Assembly: GCF_014697105.1 (NCBI RefSeq)
Contig: NZ_JACJRF010000036.1
Span: 1 to 56,412, forward strand
Direction: 5' to 3'
DNA length: 56,412 nucleotides
From: Anabaena subtropica FACHB-260
GTDB lineage: Bacteria; Cyanobacteriota; Cyanobacteriia; Cyanobacteriales; Nostocaceae
Position numbers and translations under genes: made by a program. Below the pieces are notes generated by a model, which saw nothing but the letters and a program-made list of their open reading frames with translations, had not been told where the DNA came from and ran no database searches. Positions 8,468 through 17,906 of this stretch are shown piece after piece. The stretch's first letter is position 1. Every line of letters begins with the position of its first letter.

Positions 8468-9355
8468 ATGCAAAAAATCAATCGTGTTGCTATTGTTGGT
8501 GGTACTCATGGAAATGAATTTACAGGTGCATTCCTGGTTAAAAAGTTTGAATATTTTCCTGATTTAATTAAAAAATTCAACTTTGAAATTTTGACTATTT
8601 TAGGTAACCCCAAAGCTTTTAAAGCAGGTAGACGTTATATTGACAAAGATTTAAATCGGCGCTTTCTAAGTGAAAATTTACAAAACACTACTCTTGCAAG
8701 CTATGAAGATATGCGAGCGAAAGAAATAGCTGAAATTTTAGGAGACAACAATCAAGCCGCAGTAGATGTAATTGTTGATTTACATAGTACAACTGCCAAC
8801 ATGGGTTTGAGTATTATTTTAGGTAATCAACATCCATTCTTATTAAAATTATCGGCTTATCTAAGTGCAATTAATCCTTTAGTAAAGGTTTGCCATACTA
8901 TCCCAGAAGAAGGCAGTAATTTTCTACGTTCTCTTAGTGAATTAGGTTTTGTGATTGAGGTAGGGCCTGTAGCTCAAGGTGTATTAAATGCAGATTTATT
9001 CCAAAAAACTGAGCAACTGATTTATACAATTTTGGATTATTTAGAAAGATATAATCACGGCGATATTCCAGAAATCAATAATCCCCTAACTCTGTATAAA
9101 TTTATGAGTTTTGTAGATTACCCAAGAAATGAAAATGGTGAAATTCAAGCAATGATTCACCCTGATATTCAATATCAAGATTATGAGCCGCTAAATCCTG
9201 GTGATCCTCTATTCTTAACATTAGATGGTAGAGCGATCGCCTACGAAGGCACATCAACCGTTTACCCGATTTTTATTAACGAGGCTGCTTACTACGAAAA
9301 AGGAATTGCCATGCTGTTCACCGCAAAGCAACTCCTTTCAATTTCCCCAGCTTAG
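8468..9355 (+). CDS. Aspartoacylase (AspA/AstE family)
   Basis: 295 residues; the ATG follows GAGGA with good spacing. The family are zinc deacylases that hydrolyse N-acetylaspartate or related N-acyl amino acids. Visible motifs are [10 protein letters not shown] (zinc ligands His14 and Glu17), [19 protein letters not shown] (third zinc ligand, His) and [11 protein letters not shown] with the catalytic-type Glu. Length is typical of aspartoacylase rather than of the longer succinylglutamate desuccinylase. It is divergent from the LysR remnant. Its last four bases overlap the end of the convergent SucD-like gene (TAG at 9353-9355, opposite TAA at 9354-9352), so the two share no terminator between them. 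The exact substrate in cyanobacteria is not evident from the sequence. Confidence 0.88.
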   Translation: MQKINRVAIVGGTHGNEFTGAFLVKKFEYFPDLIKKFNFEILTILGNPKAFKAGRRYIDKDLNRRFLSENLQNTTLASYEDMRAKEIAEILGDNNQAAVDVIVDLHSTTANMGLSIILGNQHPFLLKLSAYLSAINPLVKVCHTIPEEGSNFLRSLSELGFVIEVGPVAQGVLNADLFQKTEQLIYTILDYLERYNHGDIPEINNPLTLYKFMSFVDYPRNENGEIQAMIHPDIQYQDYEPLNPGDPLFLTLDGRAIAYEGTSTVYPIFINEAAYYEKGIAMLFTAKQLLSISPA

Positions 9356-10233
9356 GGTATTGCTTTTTTCAATAATTCAGGAATCAGAGAAGGACGTTCA
9401 GCCACTGGAACTTCTGCTGCTTCAAATGCTGCAATTTTACTTTGGGCTGTGCCGAAATTAGGCGGACGACCAACAACGGTTGCTAAAGTCCCAGTTTGTC
9501 GCCAAGTTTTTCCCGGTGGTGCTTGTCTTCCGGCGATATAGGCAATTACTGGTTTATCAATGGCTTCAGCAATGTACCGTGCGGCTGCTTCTTCGCTACC
9601 CCCTCCTGGTTGTCCTACTAATACGATCGCCTCAGTACTGTCATCTTCATCGAGAATTTGCAACCATTGCAGAAACGACGAACCAACGATCGCATCACTC
9701 CCAATACTGACACTAATTGATTGCCCCAAACCGGCTTTTGTTAATTCTCGCGCCACTTCATAAGTGAGGGTGCTGCTACGGCTGACAATACCTACTACTC
9801 CAGGTGTATAAAATTCACTGGGCTGAGTGCCTAAGAGGATTTTCCCTGGGACAATAATCCCCGGACTATTCGGCCCGACAACTAAAGTTTCATCGGCTTC
9901 AGCTTTGCGGAGTAATTCCACCATATCCAAAGGCGGCACACCAGCAGAAATAATGATAATCTGACGGATGTGGGAAGCGATCGCTTCTAAGGCCGCATCT
10001 AGCACTTGATAGGGGTGTACACAAATAATTGTCGTGTCAATGCTGCCAAATTGCCCTACCACCTCTTCTACCAAATCAAAAACTGGCAGATGATCAAGTT
10101 GCTGTCCACCACTTCCAGGCTGAACACCAGCAACCAAATTTGTACCATAAGCTTTCATCTGGGCAATATGACTCGCTGAAATGAATTCACCGAAGCCTTG
10201 AATAATAACTTTACTATCTGGCGTTAAGTTCAT
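9352..10233 (-). CDS. Succinyl-CoA synthetase alpha-subunit-like protein, phosphohistidine lost
   Basis: 293 residues with the overall SucD plan: an N-terminal CoA-binding Rossmann part ([29 protein letters not shown]), the mid-region [25 protein letters not shown], and a C-terminal ligase part ([39 protein letters not shown]). SucD enzymes carry a phosphorylated His in APPGKRMGHAGAI-like sequence. Here the matching stretch is [18 protein letters not shown]: a Gln occupies the His position and several residues are inserted before GTAQSK. It lies 50 bases downstream of the SucC-like gene, so they are probably one operon encoding one complex. Normal succinyl-CoA synthetase activity is doubtful. 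A CoA-binding or related NDP-forming ligase function is possible. Confidence 0.8.
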   Translation of the reverse strand: MNLTPDSKVIIQGFGEFISASHIAQMKAYGTNLVAGVQPGSGGQQLDHLPVFDLVEEVVGQFGSIDTTIICVHPYQVLDAALEAIASHIRQIIIISAGVPPLDMVELLRKAEADETLVVGPNSPGIIVPGKILLGTQPSEFYTPGVVGIVSRSSTLTYEVARELTKAGLGQSISVSIGSDAIVGSSFLQWLQILDEDDSTEAIVLVGQPGGGSEEAAARYIAEAIDKPVIAYIAGRQAPPGKTWRQTGTLATVVGRPPNFGTAQSKIAAFEAAEVPVAERPSLIPELLKKAIP

Positions 10234-10283
10234 AAAGTCGGGAACTGAAGAATTTTAGATTTTGAATTGAACAATCTCAAATT

Positions 10284-11519
10284 TCAAGAAACTTTTTTAT
10301 AAGCGGGTGCTTTAGTCAACCGGACTGCTGTTGCTACTGCTGAGTCTAAATCTTCTACTAATATCAGTCCATCGTCATGAGTTTGTAAGGTAGCTAAAAT
10401 ATCTTTGGCTGCATTTAACTCAGAACCGGCTAGACGGATAACTAATTGCGGTGACTGGGGCTGACGACGGTTCTTGCTACCATTGGCAGTTGTGACCAAA
10501 GCCGGGGATTCACCTTTATTGTTCTGTACAAATTTGACGATCGCTTGTGCCGTTTCTTCAGGTTGAGGAATACTTCCTAGTAGGTTAATCAGGATCACCT
10601 GAGTATTTTTATCCGCCGCCAAGGTGTTGAGGCCTTTTGCTAGGCGATCGCAAAATGTAGTTGGTAACGAATCAGTAACTGTCGCGTGTCGCAGATTCAA
10701 ACAAATTCCTGGTTTACCGCCACCATCAACTACTAAATCATAAGTTGCCATGATGGAACCAGTACCATTGCCTAAAATGCCGATTCTGCCATGCTTTTCT
10801 ACACTATTCCAGTCACCCAACCGCCCATTGTTGGAACTTCTTTCATAATGATGATGGACTATTTTGGCTGCCATTGCAGCAATTTCTGGATGCCTGCCAA
10901 TCGCCCGTTCGTTGACTCTGACTTTACCATTGAGAGCCATCACTTCACCAGAAAGGTTGACACCCAGAGGGTTAATTTCTACCAAGTCCAGGTCTTTCTG
11001 CACAAATAACTGATACATTTTTTCTAAAACTGTGCTGACCGACTGCATCAGCGTACCTTGCAGACCCATTTTTAAAGCCAGTCTGCGAGCATAAAAAGGT
11101 GAAAATTCTTGCTCGACCACCACATACTGCATTTTTTGGTCAGCTAATTCCAAATCAATATCCGCTTCTGTGGAACCTAGAAGCACTGGACGACAGACAG
11201 CAGTATCTAAAACTACAGCTAAATAAAATTCTTGGTGAGCATCATATTTAGATTCTGCCAATAAAACCTCTGGTAACTGCCCCCAGATGGACAAATTAAA
11301 TATAGTTTGAGCAGCTGCGATCGCATCGATTGTGGTTTCTACCATTCTCACACCACCGACCTTTTCCCTTTCCCCTGCATGGACTTGCGATTTCAGCACA
11401 ATCGGATAGCGAATCTTCAGGCGTTTTATATCTGTAGGATGGTCGATTCTTTGGGATGGCAATACAGGAATGCCTATTTTCCCAAACCATTCTTTAACTT
11501 GATACTCTAATAAATCCAT
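10284..11519 (-). CDS. Succinyl-CoA synthetase beta-subunit-like protein, diverged active-site loops
   Basis: 411 residues. The N-terminal ATP-grasp part is recognisable (MDLLEYQVKEWFGKIGIPV, IVLKSQVHAGEREKVGGVR, LVEINPLGVN). In true SucC the nucleotide loop reads GGRGKAGG; here it is GEREKVGG. The C-terminal part keeps GNGTGSIMATYDLV, but the loop usually read as DVGGGA is LNLRHATV, and the NIFGGI loop that receives the phosphohistidine is NLLGSIPQ. The changes thus fall in the same functional sites as those in the alpha-like partner, suggesting the two subunits diverged together. First gene of a two-gene minus-strand operon. The family assignment is firm; activity as succinate-CoA ligase is unlikely by inspection. 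Confidence 0.8.
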   Translation of the reverse strand: MDLLEYQVKEWFGKIGIPVLPSQRIDHPTDIKRLKIRYPIVLKSQVHAGEREKVGGVRMVETTIDAIAAAQTIFNLSIWGQLPEVLLAESKYDAHQEFYLAVVLDTAVCRPVLLGSTEADIDLELADQKMQYVVVEQEFSPFYARRLALKMGLQGTLMQSVSTVLEKMYQLFVQKDLDLVEINPLGVNLSGEVMALNGKVRVNERAIGRHPEIAAMAAKIVHHHYERSSNNGRLGDWNSVEKHGRIGILGNGTGSIMATYDLVVDGGGKPGICLNLRHATVTDSLPTTFCDRLAKGLNTLAADKNTQVILINLLGSIPQPEETAQAIVKFVQNNKGESPALVTTANGSKNRRQPQSPQLVIRLAGSELNAAKDILATLQTHDDGLILVEDLDSAVATAVRLTKAPAYKKVS

Positions 11520-12219
11520 TGTTATGCACCTTATAATATTTATACTTCCAGAGAATTTCTATGGTGCTATTTCCTATTTTGTTATCGCACCTTCATCGCA
11601 TAATCAAGCTTTCTACCACTATTAAAACTTATTTTTCACGTATCAATTTTATCGGATTCCCTAAATGAAGCAAATTAATTTTTGAGATTAACTCCTGAGT
11701 TTGTATTCAGATGAAGTTATCAATACTATCAGTAAATATACAGTTGTACAACAACTGTTGGAAAAAAGAGGTGCGGAACTTAGGGACTAGGGGCTAGTGG
11801 GTAAATAAGAGAGACTTTCGTGTTAAATAGTGATGTTTTTCCATAATTAGCTTTTGATAAAAAGTGCTATATAAACATAATCTTAGCCTCTAATCTCTCA
11901 GCCCTAAGCTCTATCCTCCAACCCCTACCCTTTTTTCTCCACACTCAGAAAATCTATTATGCCCATTTTAAAATTGTAATTTCTACTACAGGTGAGATTA
12001 TAAAATTTAATAATCAACATTCTGAAACACTAATACAACTAATCATGTTTGATTATTTTTCTTTTGGTGAAAACTCAGAAGTTGTGTTAAAAAGTTGGTC
12101 TATCAGATTTTACGGTTATGGTTGGTTACACAGTGCATCTGTATTCAACAAACGAACAGCCTTCTTTTTCTGCTCTCACTGATACAAGAAATAATATAGA
12201 AGACCAGCAGGAAAGCTCT
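11520..12219. other. Long intergenic region with low-complexity repeats
   Basis: This is the divergent space between the SucC-like gene and the coiled-coil membrane protein. It contains a short inverted repeat ACAGTTG-5-CAACTGT at 11740-11758, a purine-rich run near 11775-11800 (GGGACTAGGGGCTAGTGGG), and a pyrimidine-rich run near 11886-11940. Such runs are common Nostoc intergenic filler. No gene or RNA is supported. Confidence 0.4.
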
Positions 12220-13980
12220 ATGAAAGTGGCAGTCCAGCAGGAAGATTTACAGCTATTAAGCAGAACTTTGCAAGAACAATTTCTTGCCGAAGTTCCCTCT
12301 GGTGAATTTTTCCAAATTAAGTGTGCGGTAAACAAAGACGAGTTAATGATTTTGGCTCAACATCCAGTTAGTGTCAAAGCTCATACTGAACAAATTTTTG
12401 CAGTACTTGAAGAAGCACTACAATCCTTACCACCTTATCGGGATCAGCAAGTCCAATGTTTTCTGAGAATATCGGGGGAAAAACTCCCTTATGCTAAACG
12501 TTCCCTGACTATGAAGGGACATGGACTGTGGGAAAACCCAGTCATTCACAAAGATGTAGAAGATGAAGAAGCAGCATCTTTTTCATCCTTAGCATTTCCT
12601 CTGGGTTATTCATCATCAACTGATGCAGTCGAAGATGAAGAAGAAGTATTTGATCCCTTAGCGGGTACGCCAGATTTATTAACAACCCCTCATAAACGCC
12701 CACTGAAACCAATTATTTTAGGTACTTTGGGGGGAATCGCTGTCTTAGGTAGTGGTGGTGCTTACCTAATAACTCGTCCTTGTGTAATGTCTGTGTGTCA
12801 AGAGTTCCAAGCAGCTCAACAACTTAATACTCAGTTTAGACAATTGGTAAGTCGTGCTAAGTCTGAAAAGGAATTAGCAGGAGTACAAACCCAACTAGAA
12901 ACAACCAGTACAGCCTTAGCCGTAATTCCTGGTTGGTCGTCTTATTCCCAGCAAGCAGCAGAACTCAAAACCAGTCTGTCTGGACATTCAGAAAAAATTA
13001 ACCAAGTCATCAAAGCTTTGCAGGGGGCTTCAGTCGCAGAGCAGAAGATGCAAACGCCCGCTAGTAGTCAAGCAGAATTACAAGAGAGACAACAACTTTG
13101 GCGACAAGCGATAACGCCATTGGAAGCAATCAGCCCGAATAATGAACTATATAGACTAGTACAGCCTAAGTTACTCAAATATCGTATTCATTTGCAGACT
13201 ATCAATCAGCAATTAATCACTCAAGAAAAATGGGTGAAAAAATTAGCGGATGCTAAAGGTGTAGCCAGTGTAGCTAATAAGTGGGAAACCACAGCCAAAA
13301 CTTTGCAAGATTGGCAAAAGGTGCAGTCTACTTGGCAAGTAGTAGTCAATGCTTTGAATATCATCCCTCCGTCGAGTCCCGCATCTCCAGAAGCACAACA
13401 ACTTTTACTAGAATATAAACCAAAACTAGCAAGAGCGCGCGATCGCGTCACCATAGAACAATTAGCAGCCAGAAGCTACCAACAACTTCTTGGTATAGCC
13501 AGCCAAGCCAAAGCCTACGAACAAAAACAAGAATGGCAAGCAGCAGTTATCTATTGGCAGCAAGCTTTACAGACTGCTAAACAAATTTCCAACAATAGCT
13601 TGTATTACAATCAAGCTCAAAGTTTAATCGCGCCATATTCAGCCTCTCTCCAGCAAGCACAAGAGAAACTACTGTTAAATAACAGTTGGCAACAAACCCG
13701 TGCTGATTTAAACAAAACTTGTTCTAGTGAACTTAAAATCTGTGACTTTACCATAGACGATAAAGGAATCAGCATCAAAATTACTCCTGAATACGAACAA
13801 GTATTGCAAAGTAGTATTTCTGAAAGCAATGCTCAAGATTCCAGTTCTGCGGTTGGTGTTGCTAATCATTGGCAAAGCTTACAAGGCGCTTTAACCGTCA
13901 TTAGCGAAAATGCCAACTTGCCTTTGTTTATCTACAATGCTCAAGATCAAGTAATTTATATGCGAACACCAGGAGAATAG
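12220..13980 (+). CDS. Single-pass membrane protein with long coiled-coil region
   Basis: 586 residues from the ATG at 12220, which has AGGAAAG upstream. An in-frame ATG at 12118 would add 34 residues but has no ribosome site. Residues 1-110 form a soluble domain of no family I can name (VQQEDLQLLSRTLQEQF, FFQIKCAVNKDELMILAQ). An acidic linker follows (about 112-150). One membrane helix is at about 164-185 (PIILGTLGGIAVLGSGGAYLI). The C-terminal 400 residues are rich in Gln, Ala, Leu and Lys and look helical, with repeated WQ..W..A patterns (TLQDWQKVQSTWQVVVNAL, EWQAAVIYWQQALQTAK) that resemble TPR-like or coiled-coil segments. Probably cytoplasmic head, one membrane helix and a periplasmic helical rod. 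Function unknown. Confidence 0.75.
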   Translation: MKVAVQQEDLQLLSRTLQEQFLAEVPSGEFFQIKCAVNKDELMILAQHPVSVKAHTEQIFAVLEEALQSLPPYRDQQVQCFLRISGEKLPYAKRSLTMKGHGLWENPVIHKDVEDEEAASFSSLAFPLGYSSSTDAVEDEEEVFDPLAGTPDLLTTPHKRPLKPIILGTLGGIAVLGSGGAYLITRPCVMSVCQEFQAAQQLNTQFRQLVSRAKSEKELAGVQTQLETTSTALAVIPGWSSYSQQAAELKTSLSGHSEKINQVIKALQGASVAEQKMQTPASSQAELQERQQLWRQAITPLEAISPNNELYRLVQPKLLKYRIHLQTINQQLITQEKWVKKLADAKGVASVANKWETTAKTLQDWQKVQSTWQVVVNALNIIPPSSPASPEAQQLLLEYKPKLARARDRVTIEQLAARSYQQLLGIASQAKAYEQKQEWQAAVIYWQQALQTAKQISNNSLYYNQAQSLIAPYSASLQQAQEKLLLNNSWQQTRADLNKTCSSELKICDFTIDDKGISIKITPEYEQVLQSSISESNAQDSSSAVGVANHWQSLQGALTVISENANLPLFIYNAQDQVIYMRTPGE

Positions 13981-14082
13981 CAGCTAGAGATTAAATTACT
14001 GATACCAATTCAAAATTCAAAATACTCTACGGGTAGGCTTACGCCTGTGTAGTAAAGCAAGCTAAAAAATTCAAATAGGTTA

Positions 14083-14129
14083 TGAGTGCTGAAACCCTTC
14101 TGAAAATAATAGAGAGTACTCAGCACTCA
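14083..14129. terminator. Inverted repeat between convergent genes
   Basis: Perfect 10-bp arms TGAGTGCTGA (14083-14092) and TCAGCACTCA (14120-14129) sit between the coiled-coil gene and the convergent FecR gene. The 27-base loop and lack of a clean T-run make it a weak terminator candidate; it may be a dispersed repeat. Confidence 0.4.
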
Positions 14130-14141
14130 GAATTTAAGGTT

Positions 14142-14345
14142 TTATGGTGGTGGTGGTGGCTGTGGTGGTGGGTCTGGGTCTCTGGGTGGTGGTGGGTCTG
14201 GGTCTCTGGGTGGTGGTGGGTCTGGGTCTCTGGGTGGTGGTGGGTCTGGGTCTCTGGGTGGTGGTGGTGGGTCTGGTTCTCTGGGTGGTGGTGGGTCTGG
14301 TTCTCTGGGTGGTGGTGGGTCTGGGTCTCTCGGTGGTGGCGGGTC
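14142..14345 (-). repeat. 24-bp tandem repeats coding a Pro-Asp tail
   Basis: Seven imperfect copies of a 24-base unit encode R(D/E)PDPPPP octads at the C-terminus of the FecR-domain protein. One copy has an extra Pro codon, and the array ends in QPPPPP. The near identity of the units and the copy with one added codon point to slipped-strand or recombination-driven length change. Confidence 0.9.
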
Positions 14346-15242
14346 TGTATTTATATTCTCATCAACATCATTCCCAAATTGTTGAGCATTGTTGAACAGA
14401 ATCTCTCCTGTTTCTACTAACGAATCGACCAGCAAACTATCTGCCATTGAATCATTTTTGTCAATGTCTTCAGCTAGGACATCAGAGGAACTAGTACTTA
14501 GGTCTAAAAAAGCAGGGTTTTCCATCACCCCTTGACCTACAACACGCTGTTGTGTTGCCAAAGCGGAGGTTATTTCCGCTTGTATAGCTGGATCTATTGT
14601 TGCAGAAGCATCTGATCCGGTTAAATTTAAACCCTCAGTCAAATCACTTGTTTCATAAAAATTTTTTAGATCAAAATCGTATAAACCCTTAATTTCACCT
14701 TTGGCAAGGACTACAAGTTGTCCTGCTTGTAGTGGTTGAGTTTGAGATGTATCCTTGTTAGAAACTGCTATGCCACTATTTGTCAACGCACCGATAATTG
14801 TCGTATCGGTTTTTTGGTCATAACGAATGAATAATGCAGAGCCACGAATGGCGGCTGTTGCACTTGGTGTTTGGATACGTGTTTGTCCCCTTCCTGGTGG
14901 AATGAGCAGTAATACTGTTCCATTAGATAATCTAAAATTCCGAGTCCTTGGCATAAATTGGAACACAGCTTGTTCACCAACCCGTGCCAAAGAGCCATCG
15001 TTAAAACGCAAATCTGCCAAAGAAGCGCGACCAGTAGATAATCCATCTCCTGGAATAATGGCATCTGCTTGTTGTGCTGGACGCTTATTCTTAGAGGTTC
15101 TTTGAATCAATTGCACAAAGTTACGAACACTCTGAATCTCAGCACGAGTCAAAGGTGTATTGGCATTTACCTGATTCTGCGAGATTAATACCATCACCCC
15201 GCACAATCCAATGGAGAATAATGGGAACAGGTTCAAACGCAT
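14142..15242 (-). CDS. Exported FecR-domain protein with Pro-rich repeat tail
   Basis: 366 residues. Residues 1-28 are a signal peptide (FPLFSIGLCGVMVLI, cleavage near VNA-NT). Residues about 55-185 fit the FecR fold: GDGLSTGRASLADLRFNDGS, LLLIPPGRGQTRIQTPSATA, AIRGSALFIRYD and LQAGQLVVLAKGEI. In sigma-factor systems FecR is a periplasmic sensor, but exported FecR-domain proteins without an anti-sigma part are also common, and no sigma gene is near. An acidic, Ser/Asp-rich linker follows, then the octad Pro repeats. A Pro tail of this type could span peptidoglycan or bind a partner. It is divergent from a barrel-like protein across 308 bases, suggesting coregulation. Confidence 0.8.
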   Translation of the reverse strand: MRLNLFPLFSIGLCGVMVLISQNQVNANTPLTRAEIQSVRNFVQLIQRTSKNKRPAQQADAIIPGDGLSTGRASLADLRFNDGSLARVGEQAVFQFMPRTRNFRLSNGTVLLLIPPGRGQTRIQTPSATAAIRGSALFIRYDQKTDTTIIGALTNSGIAVSNKDTSQTQPLQAGQLVVLAKGEIKGLYDFDLKNFYETSDLTEGLNLTGSDASATIDPAIQAEITSALATQQRVVGQGVMENPAFLDLSTSSSDVLAEDIDKNDSMADSLLVDSLVETGEILFNNAQQFGNDVDENINTDPPPPRDPDPPPPREPDPPPPREPDPPPPPRDPDPPPPRDPDPPPPRDPDPPPPRDPDPPPQPPPPP

Positions 15243-15550
15243 AGTTGTGAATTCAGCAAAATTTAACTGAGATTAAGCCAGAAAAAGCAATTTACAGCTT
15301 TTCTCGATTATTTGCACTACATTTTTATAGGATAGAGAAGCTAGAGGCTGGGAGCTACAGGCTCAGGTAATGTATCTTGTCCAGATGTAAAGCACTGTCA
15401 GTTTGATAATTCTTTTGTTATCAATTTTATGCTTTAGTTTTAGTTTATTTACAGTAAAAATCTATCTGGATTTTCCTTTATTAAACAGAATATAAGATTG
15501 GATACATTTAAGTATAATATGAAGACTAATATTTAAATCCATCCATCAAG
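15243..15550. promoter_or_regulatory. Divergent promoter region between FecR and barrel genes
   Basis: 308 bases, AT-rich towards the plus-strand gene. A TATAAT hexamer at 15513-15518 lies 33 bases before the ATG at 15551 and is a plausible -10 box, but I see no matching -35. Nothing else is supported. Confidence 0.3.
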
Positions 15551-16927
15551 ATGTATTTTCAAGGCTGGAAAAGTTTTTTCTTGACGATTTTGGTAGTTTC
15601 TAGCAGTGCAAGCAGCTATTGTATTAGCGCAAATGCAGTATCGGTTAAATACTCTGATAGATTATATTCTCCAAATAAGTTAGGCAAAAAAGAAATTAAT
15701 GTTGATATTACCAAGAAAAATCATGTAATATCCTCAACTAGTAATATAGAAGCAGATAATTATCAATTGCCACGGTTGGATATGTTTGACATGGTATCTA
15801 TACAAGAGATGCCATTAAATAACATAGAAACAAAAACGCTAACTGTTCAAGCTATTCCTATTACTGAAAATACTTCCACATCCATCGATAGCCAAAGTGT
15901 TAGTCAAGACAATAATGAGCCTCTACCGTTAGAAGGACAACCTAACAGTTTTCCTCCACCCAATCAAAAACCGATAGAGAAGTTGTTAGATTCACCTCCA
16001 GTAAATAACAACGAAAGGCTAGAGAGACTCAGGCGGAGATTGCGAGAAACAAAACAGCCAAATTCAGAAGCAGAAAGTTATCGAGAATTAGGGCTGCGGG
16101 TAAGAGAAAGAGCTTTACCACCGCCAATTAAACAACCACCACAGCCACCAGTAGAGGAACCTAAAGCTAAGTTCAAACCCATAGGTTCTCTGCAAGCTTA
16201 TGTAGGCTATTTTCACTCAGATAACATTTTTTCATCTGATATTTCACGTATAGAGGATGGCTTATTTTTTTATGGACTGAGGCTAGTCTCAGCATATTTT
16301 CCTTTAGGAGGGCAGACTTATTTAAATGGATCTATTGATGGTAATTTGATTCGTTATGTGGATCAATCAAAATACAATTACAACCAATTAGTATTTAATC
16401 TAGGAATTTATCAACAGTTATCCAAGCGGATGTATGGTGAACTTGGTTGGAGTAATCAACAGTTGTTTTATGCTAAAAATAGTGATGTCTTCCAAGCAGG
16501 CGATCGCTTCCTCAATGAAAACTCTTTACACTTATCTTTAGGGAGAAGAGATCCTCTCACTGACAAACTAATGCTAGATAGTTTTTACCAGTTGAGTTGG
16601 AAATTAGCTGACCCAGATAATCGCAGTCGGATAATTAATTCTTTCTGGTTATCTTTAAGTTACTACCTACAAAAACCTCTACAGGTTGGTTTAAACTACC
16701 AGTTGAATTTGTCAGACTTTACAGAACGCGATCACCCAGGGTGGGGCGTAACCCATCGCAATGACCAGTATCATCGCTTATATGGAAGCGTAATTTACCG
16801 TTTATCTAATTCTAGTACAATGAATCTTCAGACTGGCTTTAGTTTTGGCGATTCGACAGCCAGTAACATTGATTTTGAAAGCTGGTTTTTGAATATTAAC
16901 TATAGTTTAAAACTAGGTGAGTTTTAG
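15551..16927 (+). CDS. Exported protein with outer-membrane beta-barrel-like C-terminus
   Basis: 458 residues. An N-terminal signal peptide (SFFLTILVVSSSASSYCISANA) is followed by a low-complexity region with Pro-rich stretches (SFPPPNQKP; PPPIKQPPQPPVEEP, about residues 195-215). From about residue 215 the chain alternates polar and aromatic/hydrophobic residues in strand-like segments (SLQAYVGYFHSDNIF, QLVFNLGIYQQLSKRMYGEL, KPLQVGLNYQLNLSDF, MNLQTGFSFGDS) and ends in a terminal Phe (LKLGEF), typical of outer-membrane barrels. No catalytic motif or POTRA domain is visible. It is divergent from the FecR-domain protein; both have Pro-rich segments, which may let them interact or span the same layer. 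Confidence 0.7.
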   Translation: MYFQGWKSFFLTILVVSSSASSYCISANAVSVKYSDRLYSPNKLGKKEINVDITKKNHVISSTSNIEADNYQLPRLDMFDMVSIQEMPLNNIETKTLTVQAIPITENTSTSIDSQSVSQDNNEPLPLEGQPNSFPPPNQKPIEKLLDSPPVNNNERLERLRRRLRETKQPNSEAESYRELGLRVRERALPPPIKQPPQPPVEEPKAKFKPIGSLQAYVGYFHSDNIFSSDISRIEDGLFFYGLRLVSAYFPLGGQTYLNGSIDGNLIRYVDQSKYNYNQLVFNLGIYQQLSKRMYGELGWSNQQLFYAKNSDVFQAGDRFLNENSLHLSLGRRDPLTDKLMLDSFYQLSWKLADPDNRSRIINSFWLSLSYYLQKPLQVGLNYQLNLSDFTERDHPGWGVTHRNDQYHRLYGSVIYRLSNSSTMNLQTGFSFGDSTASNIDFESWFLNINYSLKLGEF

Positions 16928-17002
16928 ATTTAGGTAATAGTCAACAGTCAATAGTTGAAAGCTTAATAGAAAGATTCTGGACTATGGACTAATGACCAAG
17001 GA

Positions 17003-17821
17003 CTAATAACTAATCCAATCGCTCCAACTACCTGCATAAAGTTTACCTGTATGAATACCGGCTAACTCTAAAGAGAGCAAATTGACACAGGCTGTCACAC
17101 CAGAACCACAATAAACTAAAATTTCTTCAGCCTTGTCTAGACCTTCCCATCGTTGGCGGTTTTCTTTTGGTGAAATTGAGTTGCCATTAGTATCTGTTAA
17201 TTCCATCCAAGGATAGTTTACCGCTCCAGGGATATGACCTGCTACTTTATCAATTGGTTCTCGTTCACCCCGGTAGCGATCGCTTTCTCTAGAATCTACC
17301 AAAACTACTTTTGGTAAATCTTTACGATTTTTTACAGCTTCAATATCTACTAACATTTGTGTTTGTATTTGCGGAACAAAGTTAGCTGTTCTGGGTTGAG
17401 GAATGATATCAGTAATAGGATAGCCTGCTTGTTGCCATTGGCTAAAGCCGCCATTTAGCACTGCAACTTTTTCATGTCCGAAATAGCGTAGTAACCACCA
17501 AAGACGAGATGCAAAAGCAAAGCGAGAGTCATCATAAGCAACAACCAGAGTTTTTTGGAACTCGACCCCAATAGCTGCTAACTTCTTAGCTAGGTCATTA
17601 GGGTTAGGTAAAGGATGTCTTCCACCATGCTCACCAACTGGACTAGAAAGATCCAAATTTAAATCTAAGTAATAAGCTCCTTCTATATGACTTGTTTGGT
17701 ACTGCTGTTTTCCAAGCTGTGGATTGGCTAGGGAAAAGCGACAATCGACAATGACAACTTGCGGATTTTGCAGGTGTTGCAAAAGCCAACTTGGTGAAAC
17801 AACAAATTGAATATTAGCCAT
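17003..17821 (-). CDS. Rhodanese-family sulfurtransferase (mercaptopyruvate type)
   Basis: 272 residues with two tandem rhodanese domains. The N-terminal inactive domain includes VVIVDCRFSLANP, HIEGAYYLDL and RLWWLLRYFGHEKVAVLNGG. The C-terminal domain carries VLVDSRESDRYRG, HIPGAVNYPW and the active loop CGSGVTAC with Cys238. CGSGVTA is the loop type usual for 3-mercaptopyruvate sulfurtransferases, whereas thiosulfate rhodaneses tend to have CRKGVT. The enzyme transfers sulfane sulfur to thiols, cyanide or protein acceptors. It is divergent, 85 bases away, from a MnmC2-like tRNA methyltransferase gene. Degenerate heptamers (AATAGTCAACAGTCAATAG) lie just downstream of it. Confidence 0.9.
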   Translation of the reverse strand: MANIQFVVSPSWLLQHLQNPQVVIVDCRFSLANPQLGKQQYQTSHIEGAYYLDLNLDLSSPVGEHGGRHPLPNPNDLAKKLAAIGVEFQKTLVVAYDDSRFAFASRLWWLLRYFGHEKVAVLNGGFSQWQQAGYPITDIIPQPRTANFVPQIQTQMLVDIEAVKNRKDLPKVVLVDSRESDRYRGEREPIDKVAGHIPGAVNYPWMELTDTNGNSISPKENRQRWEGLDKAEEILVYCGSGVTACVNLLSLELAGIHTGKLYAGSWSDWISY

Positions 17822-17906
17822 AACAATTCAAAAATCAACATTCAATAATTTCTTCCCTTGTTTCCCTGCTTCATTTCAACTACAAGTATTTATACTCATC
17901 TAACTC

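Noticed and set aside
14082-14420. Plus-strand ORFs rich in Trp, Val and Gly opposite the FecR gene
   Set aside because: They are antisense readings of the 24-base Pro-repeat array; the composition is entirely explained by the repeats, and there is no ribosome site.
14142-15242. FecR as part of an ECF sigma / TonB iron-uptake system
   Set aside because: No sigma factor or TonB-dependent receptor gene is adjacent, and the protein has a signal peptide instead of an anti-sigma N-terminus.
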